This document shows, one piece after another, positions 8,334-16,256 of a stretch of DNA of 46,075 nt. The position numbers and the translations under genes were made by a program. Below the pieces are notes generated by a model, which worked only from the letters and a program-made list of their open reading frames with translations, did no database searches and was not told where the DNA came from. The first letter of the stretch is position 1, and every line of letters begins with the position of its first letter. The stretch is from Deltaproteobacteria bacterium (GTDB lineage: Bacteria; Desulfobacterota; Desulfobulbia; Desulfobulbales; Desulfurivibrionaceae): the NCBI GenBank assembly GCA_026388735.1, contig JAPLJG010000098.1:20424-66498 (forward strand), in the 5' to 3' direction.

Positions 8334-9194
8334 ATGGATTTTTTCATGATACGGGTTGGCTTTCTTTTTGACTGGGTCGAGCTGCACCTGGAAAGCAAGC
8401 AGGGCCTGAAATTTTTTGCCACCGTGCTGGTGAGTTTCTTTGTCGCGGCCATTGTCGTTATCGAGTTGAACCGGCGGCAGCTGGTGCCCGAGCCGTTTGC
8501 CTCGCATTTTTCCCTGTCCCACCTTGCCGCCATTGAGCAGGCCTTCAACCTGCTGCTGGGCCTGGAGGTGGTGAGCCTTATTCTCAGTCTGTCCCATTCG
8601 GTGACCAAATCGGTGGGCAAACAGTTTGAGATCCTTTCCCTTATTCTTCTGCGGGATACCTTCAAGGAGTTTTCCCATTTCAGCGAACCGCTGGCCTGGG
8701 CTGAGATTGCTTCCTCCTTGGGAAGTATTGTCGCTTCCGCGGTGGGAGCCCTGCTTATCTTTGTGGTCCTGGGATTTTTTTATAAGGCCCAGCGTTCCCA
8801 TCCCATTAGTGCCGATGAGAAAATCCGCAGCCATTTTATTCTGGCCAAAAAGATGATAGCAATCCTGCTGCTGATTTCTTTCGCGGGCATCTGCCTGGTG
8901 GATCTCTGGGGATATTTCGCCTTTGGCCTGCCGGAAAATGCTTTTGCCTCCTTTTATACCTTGCTTGTTTTCAGTGATGTGCTGGTGGTGCTCATCTCGC
9001 TTCGCTACAGCACGCAGTACCAGGTATCCTTCCGTAATTCTGGATATGCAGTGGCCACGGTCCTTATCCGGCTGGCTCTGCTTGCGCCGACCATTCTCGG
9101 CGCCGTGATCGGGGTGGGCACCACCCTGTTTGCCCTGGGAATCAGCCTGGCGTATAATGCCTTCGCACCCAAACCGGAAGAGCTTGGCTTGTAA
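8334..9194 (+). CDS. Conserved multi-pass membrane protein of unknown function
   Basis: 286 residues with about seven hydrophobic segments, among them FFATVLVSFFVAAIVVIEL, AFNLLLGLEVVSLILSL, SIVASAVGALLIFVVLGFF, MIAILLLISFAGICLVDLWGYF, FYTLLVFSDVLVVLISLRY and ILGAVIGVGTTLFALGISL. There is no catalytic motif I recognise and no signal peptide beyond the first membrane segment. An A/G-rich leader (CATGAGGCGGAGGC) precedes the ATG. The long antisense open frame across this gene is a composition artefact. It lies 135 bases before an orphan response regulator, but co-transcription is only a possibility. Confidence 0.75.
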   Translation: MDFFMIRVGFLFDWVELHLESKQGLKFFATVLVSFFVAAIVVIELNRRQLVPEPFASHFSLSHLAAIEQAFNLLLGLEVVSLILSLSHSVTKSVGKQFEILSLILLRDTFKEFSHFSEPLAWAEIASSLGSIVASAVGALLIFVVLGFFYKAQRSHPISADEKIRSHFILAKKMIAILLLISFAGICLVDLWGYFAFGLPENAFASFYTLLVFSDVLVVLISLRYSTQYQVSFRNSGYAVATVLIRLALLAPTILGAVIGVGTTLFALGISLAYNAFAPKPEELGL

Positions 9195-9329
9195 AACCTG
9201 AAAAGCGGCGCAGAGACGGCAGGGTAACGGCGGTAGCAAATTTTACTGCGGGAAATTGCCGACTACTGTATATAACCAGGGAATATAATGTGATTTTTCC
9301 GGACTGGTCTGAAGTGGAAGGGGAGTGTC

Positions 9330-9989
9330 ATGGGTATATGTCGTATAGTGCTGGCGGATGATCATGCCCTGATCCGGCATGGGGTCAAAAAAATGATCGA
9401 GGAGAACCCCACCCTCAAGGTGGTCGGCGAAGCGGCCGACGGCCTGGAACTCATCGAGCTTTTGAAAACCACCCCGGCGGATCTTGCCATTCTTGATATC
9501 TCCATGCCGAACCTGCGGGGGATTGAGGCAATCCGGGAGGTGCGCAAGATTTGTCCGCAGATCAAGGTGCTCATGCTGACCATGCACAAGGGCGAGCAGT
9601 ATCTCTGCTCCTCCTTTGCTTCCGGGGCGGACGGCTATCTGCTCAAGGAAGATTCCGACACCGAGCTCTTGCCGGCCATCGCCCGAATTCGTCAGGGCGA
9701 GGTGTATATCTCCCCCAATCTGGCTGGAGAATTTCCCGAAGACGTCATCGCCTCCTGCACCAGCCGCAGCGATGGCTCTGGTGAGATCCTGACCCCGCGG
9801 GAAAGGCAGATCTTGCAACTGGTGGCCGAGGGGGTCACGAGCCGGGATATCGCCGAGAAGCTCGATATCAGCAAGCGGACCGTTGAGCACCATCGGGCCA
9901 ACATGATGAAGAAGCTCAACATCAAACGCGTGGCCGACCTCATCAAGTATGCCATCGGCAGGGGGCTTTCCGACACGCCGCCCGAGTGA
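9330..9989 (+). CDS. NarL/LuxR-family response regulator
   Basis: A 219-residue two-domain transcription regulator. The receiver domain has the acidic pair D10-D11, phospho-acceptor D56 in LAILDISMP, T84 and K106 (GYLLKED), so all the switch residues are intact. A LuxR-type helix-turn-helix follows (LTPRERQILQLVAEGVTSRDIAEKL...TVEHHRANMMKKLNI). AAGGGGAG before the ATG is a good ribosome site. No histidine kinase is encoded nearby, so it is an orphan. It lies 74 bases upstream of the VWA-OmpA gene in the same direction, which makes that gene a plausible target or co-transcript; that link is inference. Confidence 0.93.
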   Translation: MGICRIVLADDHALIRHGVKKMIEENPTLKVVGEAADGLELIELLKTTPADLAILDISMPNLRGIEAIREVRKICPQIKVLMLTMHKGEQYLCSSFASGADGYLLKEDSDTELLPAIARIRQGEVYISPNLAGEFPEDVIASCTSRSDGSGEILTPRERQILQLVAEGVTSRDIAEKLDISKRTVEHHRANMMKKLNIKRVADLIKYAIGRGLSDTPPE

Positions 9990-10063
9990 GTCCTTTAGCC
10001 TGTCGCCCTTCTTGTATTAAAGAAATCTCGTAGAACCTTCGCATCCGCCACAGGAGCAACACC

Positions 10064-12100
10064 ATGAAAAAGATCGTTAGTCTTCTTTGCTTGTTTCTCG
10101 CCGTTTTTTCATGGGCGGGCGTGAGTCTGGCCTTGGATGCTCTTGAGGTGCAGGCCCTTCGCCCGAAGGCGAAACTGAGTTTCCAAGCCCTGGAAGAGGG
10201 CAAGGTGCTGGTCTCGGTTCAGGATAAGGTCGGAGAGGCCATCCTGGGCTTGAAGAAAGAAGATTTTTCCATCAAGCAAGGGCCAAAAACAGCCAAGATC
10301 ATTTCGGTGGAAGATGTTCAGGAGCAACGCAACATCGGTCTCAATATCGTGCTGGTGGTGGACAATTCTTATTCCATGGAGCAGCGCAAGGCGGTGGAAC
10401 CCCTGCTGGCCGCATTGAACAGCTTTCTCGCTCTGGTCCGGCCCATCGACAATGTCCATGTTGTCACCTTTGTCGATCCCGGTGCGAAACAGCCCCGGGT
10501 CTCCACCCGGACCTTTCAGGCCAACGAGGCGCAGGCCTTGAACCAATTTTTGCGGGGCAGTTTTTTCCCTGCCACCACCGACGGCACCTACCTCTATGAC
10601 AGCATGCAGAAGGGGCTGGAGATCATCGGTCAGATGCCTGCGGACAGCCAGAAGTTCATGCTTGTTTTCTCAGACGGGGAAGACATCAACAGCAAGGTGA
10701 AGGGTGAGGAGGTGGCTTTGGCAGCCAAGGGGGTGAGCAACTTCTCCGCCTATGCCGTGGACTATATGGACAAGCCCGGCCTGGATACCTTTTTAAGTTC
10801 CTTTGCCCAGGGCCATAACGGCATGATCCGCAAGGCCAACTCGGCCAGCGATTTTCTGCCCATCCTTAAGAAATTCTCCACCACCATCTTCCACCGCTAT
10901 GTGGTCACCTACCGTTTTCTTGCCCCACCCACAGGAACGTTGACCAGTGCGCCTTCCGCCGTGAACATCGAGGAAGTCACCATGGTGGACAGCTCGCCCT
11001 TGCTGAACCACATCTATTTTGACACGGGAAAAAGCAGCATCCCCAGCCGATACGTCGCCCTGGCCAGCCCGGCGGAAACCAGGGCCTTTGCCGAGGAAAA
11101 ACTCACCGGCACCATGGAGAAGCACCACCATGTTTTGAACGTGATCGGCAAACGCCTGCTGGCCAACCCCGAGGCCCGGATAACCCTGGTGGGCTGCAAC
11201 TCCAATACCGGCGTGGAAAAGGGCAAGATGGCCCTGGCAAAGAGCCGGGCCGAGGCGGTTGCTGCTTACCTCAAGGCCGTATGGGGCATTGATCCCTCCC
11301 GCATGGAAATCAAGGCCCGGAATCTTCCCGCAGTGCCCAGCTCCAGCCGGGTGCCGGAAGGGATCGTGGAAAATCAGCGGGTGGAAATCCTGGCCACGCA
11401 TCCGGCTATTCTTGACACCATCAAGAGCATCTACCTGCTGGAACAAGCCGACACCAAGGAGATTCGGATCACTCCCTCCCTGCAAGCCGAGACCGAAATC
11501 GCGCACTGGCAGCTGAGATTGCTGGGCGCAGACAAGGTGCTGGCCACCAGGGAAGGCGCGGGGAATCCGCCGACGGAGGTGGCCTTTGCCCTGGAAACCT
11601 TGGGCCTGCGTAATCTTGCCGCCCTTGGCCAGCTCAGTGCTGATCTTGAAGTGAAAGACAAGGAAGGCAATGTGTTCAGCACCGCCAGCAGCCCCATCGC
11701 CATCAACTTTATCCGGCGGGAAGAGCGCATCGCCCAGAAAACCGGGAACAAGGTGGTGGAGAAATACGGTCTGATCCTCTTTGACTTTGACCGGACGGAA
11801 CTCAAAGACCGCAATCAGGTTATCGTCAACCGGGTGCTGGCCAGGGTGGCGGAGCTTAAGTCCGTGGTCATGGATATCGCCGGACACACCGATAGCATCG
11901 GCACGGAAAAATACAATATCGATCTGTCCGCTCGTCGGGCAAAGGCGGTGTACGATACCACTCTTCAAGCCAAATCCGTCGCTGCCGCCAACATAACCCA
12001 TACGGGCAACGGGCCCAATAATCCGCCCTATGACAACAGCCTGCCCGAGGGAAGATCGCTCAACAGGACAGTGATCATCACGCTTCAATATGTGGAGTAA
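10064..12100 (+). CDS. Secreted VWA-domain protein with two OmpA-like domains
   Basis: A 678-residue exported protein. A signal peptide (IVSLLCLFLAVFSWAGVSLA) leads into a short beta domain (LVSVQDKVGEAILGLKKEDFSI), then a von Willebrand A domain with an intact MIDAS start D100-N-S-Y-S (VVDNSYSM). Next are two OmpA-type peptidoglycan-binding regions: one from about residue 317 (IYFDTGKSSIPSRYVALASP...VENQRVEIL) and a better conserved one near residue 570-678 (LFDFDRTELKDRN, AGHTDSIGTEKYNIDLSARRA, NRTVIITLQYVE). The VWA part probably binds a partner protein through Mg2+ while the OmpA parts anchor to the wall. The partner is unknown. Two OmpA domains in one chain is unusual. Confidence 0.85.
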   Translation: MKKIVSLLCLFLAVFSWAGVSLALDALEVQALRPKAKLSFQALEEGKVLVSVQDKVGEAILGLKKEDFSIKQGPKTAKIISVEDVQEQRNIGLNIVLVVDNSYSMEQRKAVEPLLAALNSFLALVRPIDNVHVVTFVDPGAKQPRVSTRTFQANEAQALNQFLRGSFFPATTDGTYLYDSMQKGLEIIGQMPADSQKFMLVFSDGEDINSKVKGEEVALAAKGVSNFSAYAVDYMDKPGLDTFLSSFAQGHNGMIRKANSASDFLPILKKFSTTIFHRYVVTYRFLAPPTGTLTSAPSAVNIEEVTMVDSSPLLNHIYFDTGKSSIPSRYVALASPAETRAFAEEKLTGTMEKHHHVLNVIGKRLLANPEARITLVGCNSNTGVEKGKMALAKSRAEAVAAYLKAVWGIDPSRMEIKARNLPAVPSSSRVPEGIVENQRVEILATHPAILDTIKSIYLLEQADTKEIRITPSLQAETEIAHWQLRLLGADKVLATREGAGNPPTEVAFALETLGLRNLAALGQLSADLEVKDKEGNVFSTASSPIAINFIRREERIAQKTGNKVVEKYGLILFDFDRTELKDRNQVIVNRVLARVAELKSVVMDIAGHTDSIGTEKYNIDLSARRAKAVYDTTLQAKSVAAANITHTGNGPNNPPYDNSLPEGRSLNRTVIITLQYVE

Positions 12101-12108
12101 TTATTTTC

Positions 12109-12138
12109 GGCGATCCTGTGCGTGATCGTCCGGTTTTT
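12109..12138 (+). terminator. Possible terminator after the VWA-OmpA gene
   Basis: GGCGATC / GATCG-T-CC stem (one bulged T) with an eight-base loop, then GG and a run of five T. It sits eight bases after the stop and before the next gene's ribosome site, so it could terminate or attenuate. Confidence 0.45.
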
Positions 12139-12161
12139 CCATTTTGCAAGGAGGTAAGCTT

Positions 12162-12791
12162 GTGCGTTTCCCAGGATTAAGCAAGAAACAGGGTTTTTAC
12201 GCGCTGTTAGAAAAACAGGCGCAGGCCGCGGTGGATGCGGCCAAGGAATTTCATGCCTTGGTCAATGACTTCGCCAATCTTGGCGTGCATGCGGCACGGA
12301 TCAAGGAGATAGAGAGCGAGGCCGACCACATCACCCATGAGCTTGCCAACCGGATCGACGCCACCTTTGTCACCCCGATCGATAAGGAAGATCTGCACGC
12401 CCTGTCCAGTGCGCTGGATGATGTGACCGACTGCATCGAGGCCTGCACCGGCAGGATGGCGCTCTATGAGCTGAAGCAACTGCGCCCCGATCTGGAAGGG
12501 CTGGTGAAGCTGCTGGTGCAGATCACCGAAGCCACACAGGAGGCGGTCAAGACCCTGCGCACCAAGCCAAACCGGGATAATGTCCAGAGTCTCTTCATCC
12601 GCATCCACCAGATCGAGAATGAGCATGATGCGGCTTTCCGCAAGGCGCTCGCCGACCTGCTCAATGCCCCGGATGCTGACCCGATCAACGCGATCAAGTG
12701 GAAGGCGGTGTATGATCGGATAGAAGTGGCGGTGGACAAATGCGAAGATGTTGCCCATATCATCGAAAGTGTGGTTGTGAAATATGCTTAG
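12162..12791 (+). CDS. DUF47 (PhoU-like) phosphate transport regulator
   Basis: 209 residues, almost entirely helical, of the DUF47/PhoU-like family that normally sits directly before a PiT phosphate transporter and is thought to regulate it. Typical features are the IKEIESEADHITHELANRIDATFVTPIDKEDLHAL stretch, with acidic residues suited to metal binding, and the C-terminal WKAVYDRIEVAVDKCEDVAHIIESV. I chose the GTG at 12162 because a strong AAGGAGGT lies eight bases before it; the frame extends to a TTG upstream that lies before this site. Its stop overlaps the next gene's start by eight bases, a coupled two-gene operon. Confidence 0.92.
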   Translation: MRFPGLSKKQGFYALLEKQAQAAVDAAKEFHALVNDFANLGVHAARIKEIESEADHITHELANRIDATFVTPIDKEDLHALSSALDDVTDCIEACTGRMALYELKQLRPDLEGLVKLLVQITEATQEAVKTLRTKPNRDNVQSLFIRIHQIENEHDAAFRKALADLLNAPDADPINAIKWKAVYDRIEVAVDKCEDVAHIIESVVVKYA

Positions 12792-14148
12792 TGTGTCGTT
12801 GCTGCTCATACTGGTTGTGGTCTGTGCCCTGGCCTTTGACTATATCAACGGCTTTCACGATACGGCCAACGCCATCGCGACGGTGGTCTCCACCCGGGTG
12901 CTTTCGCCGCGAAAAGCCATTATCATGGCGGCTTGTCTGAACTTTATCGGCGCCCTGGTCTCCACCCAGGTGGCGATCACCGTCGCCAGCGGGCTGGTTG
13001 ACACGGCCCGGTTCCAGATGGTTGACATCCACCAGCCAGCAGCGTTTGCCGCTAAGCTGCAACATCGCGCTGATCCGGTTTCCCAATATCTGGCAACGCA
13101 ACTTTCCCCGGAAACCCAGGGGCTGCTCGGGCAATACACGGTGGGCACCGCTGTCTCCCCGGAGTTGCAGACCGCCGTGGTCGCTGACCTGAACCGCGCC
13201 ATCACCCAGACAGACCTTTACTCCGCCGCGCGGTTTCGCGGGATCGCACTCAAAGAGAAGACCGTGGCAAAGGCCGAGAATTCCAACAAGCTGAAACCGG
13301 AAGAACTGGCCAACACCAACCGGGCGCTGCTGGAAAAGGCCTATCCCCAGGAGCTTGATTCAAACCAGCAGGCCTTCCAGGTGGTTATCCTGGCCGCCAT
13401 CCTCGGGGCAATCGTCTGGAACCTGATCACCTGGAAATTCGGCATCCCCAGCAGCTCCTCCCATGCCCTGATCGGCGGCTTGTGCGGTGCGGCCATCATC
13501 CACGGCGGGCTGCCCTCGGTTCTCTGGGGCGGCATTGTCCACAAGGTGCTTATTCCGCTCGTAGGTTCTCCTGCCATGGGCTTTCTCATCGGCTTTCTGC
13601 TGATGGGCGGGATTTTTAAAACCCTTGCCAATGTGCACCCCGGCCGCGTGAGCGCAAGCTTTCGCAGTCTGCAGATTGTTTCCGCCGCAGCCATGGCTTT
13701 TACCCACGGCCTCAACGACGCCCAGAAGAGCATGGGTATCATCACCATGGCCCTGGTCAGCGCCCGGCTGATCCCCGAGCCTGTGGTTCCCACCTGGGTG
13801 GTGTTGTCCTGCGCCATCGCCATGGCCCTGGGCACCTCCGTTGGCGGCTGGCGGATCATCAAGACCATGGGGCATAAGATCATCCGCCTGGAGCCGGTGC
13901 ACGGTTTTGCCGCCGAGACCTCGTCTGCCATCGTCCTCTTCGTGACCAGCCATTTCGGTATGCCCGTAAGCACCACCCACGTCATCTCCGGCAGCATTTT
14001 CGGGGTCGGCGCCAGCAAGCGGCTGTCTGCTGTCCGCTGGGGTGTCGCCCAGAGCATGGTCATGGCCTGGGTCTTGACCCTTCCCGCTGCCGGGTTGGTG
14101 GCCGCGCTTTCTTATGAGCTGTTGATGCTTGTGGGGCTTGGTAAGTAG
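12784..14148 (+). CDS. PiT-family inorganic phosphate transporter
   Basis: A 454-residue inner-membrane phosphate:cation symporter. Both inverted PiT signature halves are present: FDYINGFHDTANAIATVVSTRVLSPRKA near the N-terminus and MAFTHGLNDAQKSMGIITMAL in the second half, together with WKFGIPSSSSHALIGGLCGA and FGMPVSTTHVISGSIFGVG. Between the first helices and the GIPSSSSH motif there is a hydrophilic stretch of roughly 110-120 residues (about 78-195), longer than the short loop of ordinary bacterial PiT proteins. The start ATG overlaps the end of the DUF47 gene, so the two are translated together. Confidence 0.93.
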   Translation: MLSVSLLLILVVVCALAFDYINGFHDTANAIATVVSTRVLSPRKAIIMAACLNFIGALVSTQVAITVASGLVDTARFQMVDIHQPAAFAAKLQHRADPVSQYLATQLSPETQGLLGQYTVGTAVSPELQTAVVADLNRAITQTDLYSAARFRGIALKEKTVAKAENSNKLKPEELANTNRALLEKAYPQELDSNQQAFQVVILAAILGAIVWNLITWKFGIPSSSSHALIGGLCGAAIIHGGLPSVLWGGIVHKVLIPLVGSPAMGFLIGFLLMGGIFKTLANVHPGRVSASFRSLQIVSAAAMAFTHGLNDAQKSMGIITMALVSARLIPEPVVPTWVVLSCAIAMALGTSVGGWRIIKTMGHKIIRLEPVHGFAAETSSAIVLFVTSHFGMPVSTTHVISGSIFGVGASKRLSAVRWGVAQSMVMAWVLTLPAAGLVAALSYELLMLVGLGK

Positions 14149-14198
14149 TAAGGTGAATGGCCCTCGCGTTTGGGGCGAACACTGGCGTGGTTTTTTCT

Positions 14199-14251
14199 GC
14201 CTATCATGATTTTTGGCATGACAGCCAGATTCGTAGAATAACTTGTTAGGC
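14199..14251 (+). other. attC-like core element before the RelA/SpoT gene (hypothesis)
   Basis: GCCTATC (14199-14205) and GTTAGGC (14245-14251) are near-complementary ends 53 bases apart. GTTAGGC is an exact match to the integron core consensus GTTRRRY; GCCTATC misses RYYYAAC by one base. Inner pairing is patchy. This could be the 5' boundary of an integron cassette carrying the downstream gene, or chance. No integrase is in the window. Confidence 0.25.
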
Positions 14252-14283
14252 ATGATTATTACTACAAAAGTAGGTAGTTAGAA

Positions 14284-15309
14284 ATGGAACATAGTAATGC
14301 TGACATAGACAAATTATGGCAAGAAAACACCGACACATTGCGACAATTTCTCGATAATTCAACGGATTATGCACATTTGTGTGAAGAAGTAGCATACATT
14401 TTACAAAAAAAAATCAACCAATTTAATATCGAATATTCAGCTATAACTTTTAGAGCTAAATCCCTAAACAGTTTTTGTGGGAAAATTACTCGCAAACAAT
14501 ATAAAGAGCCTTTAGCCCAAATAACTGATTTAGCTGGCGTTAGAATTGTTTACCTTTATAAAAACGATCTCAATGCTATTGAAAACATAATTGAAAGTGA
14601 ATTCAAAGTTATTGAAAAGGTAGACAAGCTAGAAGATTCTGGGGATGATAGATTTGGATATGGGGCAACACATTATATTGTTAAATTAGGTAAAGCATCT
14701 TCTGGTGCAAGATATGATGATTTAAAGAAATTACTTTGCGAAATTCAAGTTAGAACAGTACTCCAGGATTCGTGGGCAATAATAGCACATCATCTAAGTT
14801 ATAAACAAGAATCAGATGTTCCAAGAGAGTTAAAAAGAAAATTAAATTCGCTATCTGGCCTTTTTGAAACAGCGGACGATCAGTTTGATAGATTAAAAGA
14901 AGAAAGGCAACAATACATAAATAAAATCAAAGAGAATGTTACAAAAAAGGATATTTTTCTTCAGCAAGATATTAACCTTGATACTTTAAATGAGTATATG
15001 AGTTCGAGAATACCTGGCTATCAAAATACAAGGTCTGAAGACACCTCTAAACTAGTAGAAAGCTTGACAAGCCATGGATACAAAAAAATATCTCAACTCG
15101 AACATGTTTTTTCTAAGGGATTTAAAGCTTATCAATTATTCGAGAAAGAATGCTATCCAGATGGAAAGCCTTCTCCCATTGGAGTTATAAGACATCTTAT
15201 AAGAATAGTTGATGTTGATTTTGATCCTATAAATATTAGTGAATCAACGTCTCCTATAACAGTACAATGGGCAGAAGCATATAAAAAATATAGGGTCAAT
15301 GTAAAATAA
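14284..15309 (+). CDS. RelA/SpoT-domain nucleotidyltransferase, AT-rich (possible toxSAS)
   Basis: A 341-residue protein with one RelA/SpoT synthetase domain and no HD hydrolase, TGS or ACT domain. The pyrophosphotransferase motifs are complete: R57-A-K59...S63...K67, D82 in TDLAGVRIVY, Y126/H130 in FGYGATHYIV, and E153 in CEIQVRTVLQDSWAIIAHH. A charged linker and an unfamiliar C-terminal region (about 205-341) follow. Stand-alone members make (p)ppGpp; the toxSAS/CapRel branch instead poisons tRNA or nucleotides and acts in phage defence. Which applies here is open. The gene is far more AT-rich than its neighbours and is flanked by cassette-like ends, so it was probably acquired. No separate antitoxin gene is adjacent. 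Confidence 0.85.
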   Translation: MEHSNADIDKLWQENTDTLRQFLDNSTDYAHLCEEVAYILQKKINQFNIEYSAITFRAKSLNSFCGKITRKQYKEPLAQITDLAGVRIVYLYKNDLNAIENIIESEFKVIEKVDKLEDSGDDRFGYGATHYIVKLGKASSGARYDDLKKLLCEIQVRTVLQDSWAIIAHHLSYKQESDVPRELKRKLNSLSGLFETADDQFDRLKEERQQYINKIKENVTKKDIFLQQDINLDTLNEYMSSRIPGYQNTRSEDTSKLVESLTSHGYKKISQLEHVFSKGFKAYQLFEKECYPDGKPSPIGVIRHLIRIVDVDFDPINISESTSPITVQWAEAYKKYRVNVK

Positions 15310-15349
15310 GAACATGAAGGTAACAGACTGCAATAAAGGCAAAGTGTAT

Positions 15350-15429
15350 AACCATTGCATTCACCAGACGGCACGAATCGCGGCGGCGCTGACGCGGCAA
15401 GTTTGGGCGGGCCGCTGGTGATGCAGGTT
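15350..15429 (+). repeat. Large imperfect hairpin after the RelA/SpoT gene (attC-like)
   Basis: Nineteen paired bases: AACC, TGCAT, CACCAG and CGGC (15350-15372) with GCCG, CTGGTG, ATGCA and GGTT (15411-15429). All the unpaired bases (AT, T, A at 15354-15355, 15361, 15368) are on the left arm. One-sided extrahelical bases are a hallmark of integron attC sites. The would-be core sequences GTATAAC and GTTGTTC fit the consensus only partly. There is no T-run after it, so a terminator is unlikely. Confidence 0.55.
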
Positions 15430-15438
15430 GTTCTGCTG

Positions 15439-15475
15439 CAATAATTCCGGCGGTTCACATCGGTCGGAATTATTG
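15439..15475. repeat. Perfect 11-bp inverted repeat upstream of the Cys-cluster gene
   Basis: CAATAATTCCG (15439-15449) and CGGAATTATTG (15465-15475) are exact inverse complements around a 15-base loop. It lies 40 bases before the start of the next gene, where it could be an operator or mRNA hairpin. Confidence 0.6.
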
Positions 15476-15514
15476 TCTTGTCTCTGTCTGAAGTTCCTGT
15501 CGAAAAAAGGAAGA

Positions 15515-16195
15515 ATGATAAACCTGATTGAAAAGAGCAATTCGGTGATTGGCCTTGACGAATTCGGAGCCGATATCCCCCTTGCCCCACAAGAAATCTT
15601 CGTCCTCGGCGTGTATGCTTCTTTGGATGAAGCAATTGCCTGCGAGTTGGATCGGTTGCGTCGTGAAGAGGGCATCGTGCCAAGTTGCAAACCGGGCTGT
15701 TGCCACTGTTGCCGGTATCATATCCTTACCAACAGCGCCGAGGCCCACACCTTGGCGCAATACATCAGGCGGGAATTCTCCGCAGACCAGATACGCGGTC
15801 TCCGTCTGCGCACCCAACAATGGCATGAGTGGGACGATTCCAAGCCGGGCAGGCATCCGTCATCTAGTATCGACGAGCTGGCAGACCTTTCCTGCTACGA
15901 CCATTCCTGCCCGCTGGATGTCAATGGCGTCTGCGGCGCATATCCCGTAAGGCCGGTGGTGTGTCGCACGCATTTCGTTTCTTCGCCGCCCCAATCCTGC
16001 CAGGTAGCCAACGATCCGGAATCTAGCGAAGATGCGCCGCTGATGCTCCGATCCGTTGTTGCGGCGGCCAGTCCGTTTGCAACGGCGTTACAGGATCATA
16101 TCGAAAGCTCGGGCTTGGATTTCTCTCGGTCACGAATGCTGCTTCCGCAATGGTTGGCGATTGAAATGGGGTGGGATTTTACCATCTCGCGCTGA
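15515..16195 (+). CDS. YkgJ-type cysteine-cluster protein
   Basis: A 226-residue cytoplasmic protein with two Cys clusters: C58-KPG-CC-H-CC in the first third and C-YDHS-C...NGV-C...VV-C-RTH in the second. This is the layout of the YkgJ/CxxCxxCC family, which probably binds zinc or an iron-sulfur cluster; no reaction is established. The ATG at 15515 has AAAAAAGGAAG in front. The frame is open a further 29 codons upstream through the inverted repeat, but that part looks non-coding. GC content is back to the level of the surrounding chromosome. Confidence 0.82.
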   Translation: MINLIEKSNSVIGLDEFGADIPLAPQEIFVLGVYASLDEAIACELDRLRREEGIVPSCKPGCCHCCRYHILTNSAEAHTLAQYIRREFSADQIRGLRLRTQQWHEWDDSKPGRHPSSSIDELADLSCYDHSCPLDVNGVCGAYPVRPVVCRTHFVSSPPQSCQVANDPESSEDAPLMLRSVVAAASPFATALQDHIESSGLDFSRSRMLLPQWLAIEMGWDFTISR

Positions 16196-16256
16196 TTTTT
16201 TGCCGAGGTTCGGCAGAGAGACAATCCACCCCATATTCAATCGGGCAAGAGAACCC

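Noticed and set aside
8127-9239. Long minus-strand open frame of 370 codons
   Set aside because: Antisense to the multi-pass membrane protein; its residues are low-complexity Gln/Gly/His without any motif.
10793-12088. Minus-strand open frame of 431 codons
   Set aside because: Antisense to the VWA-OmpA gene, whose domains and signal peptide are clear.
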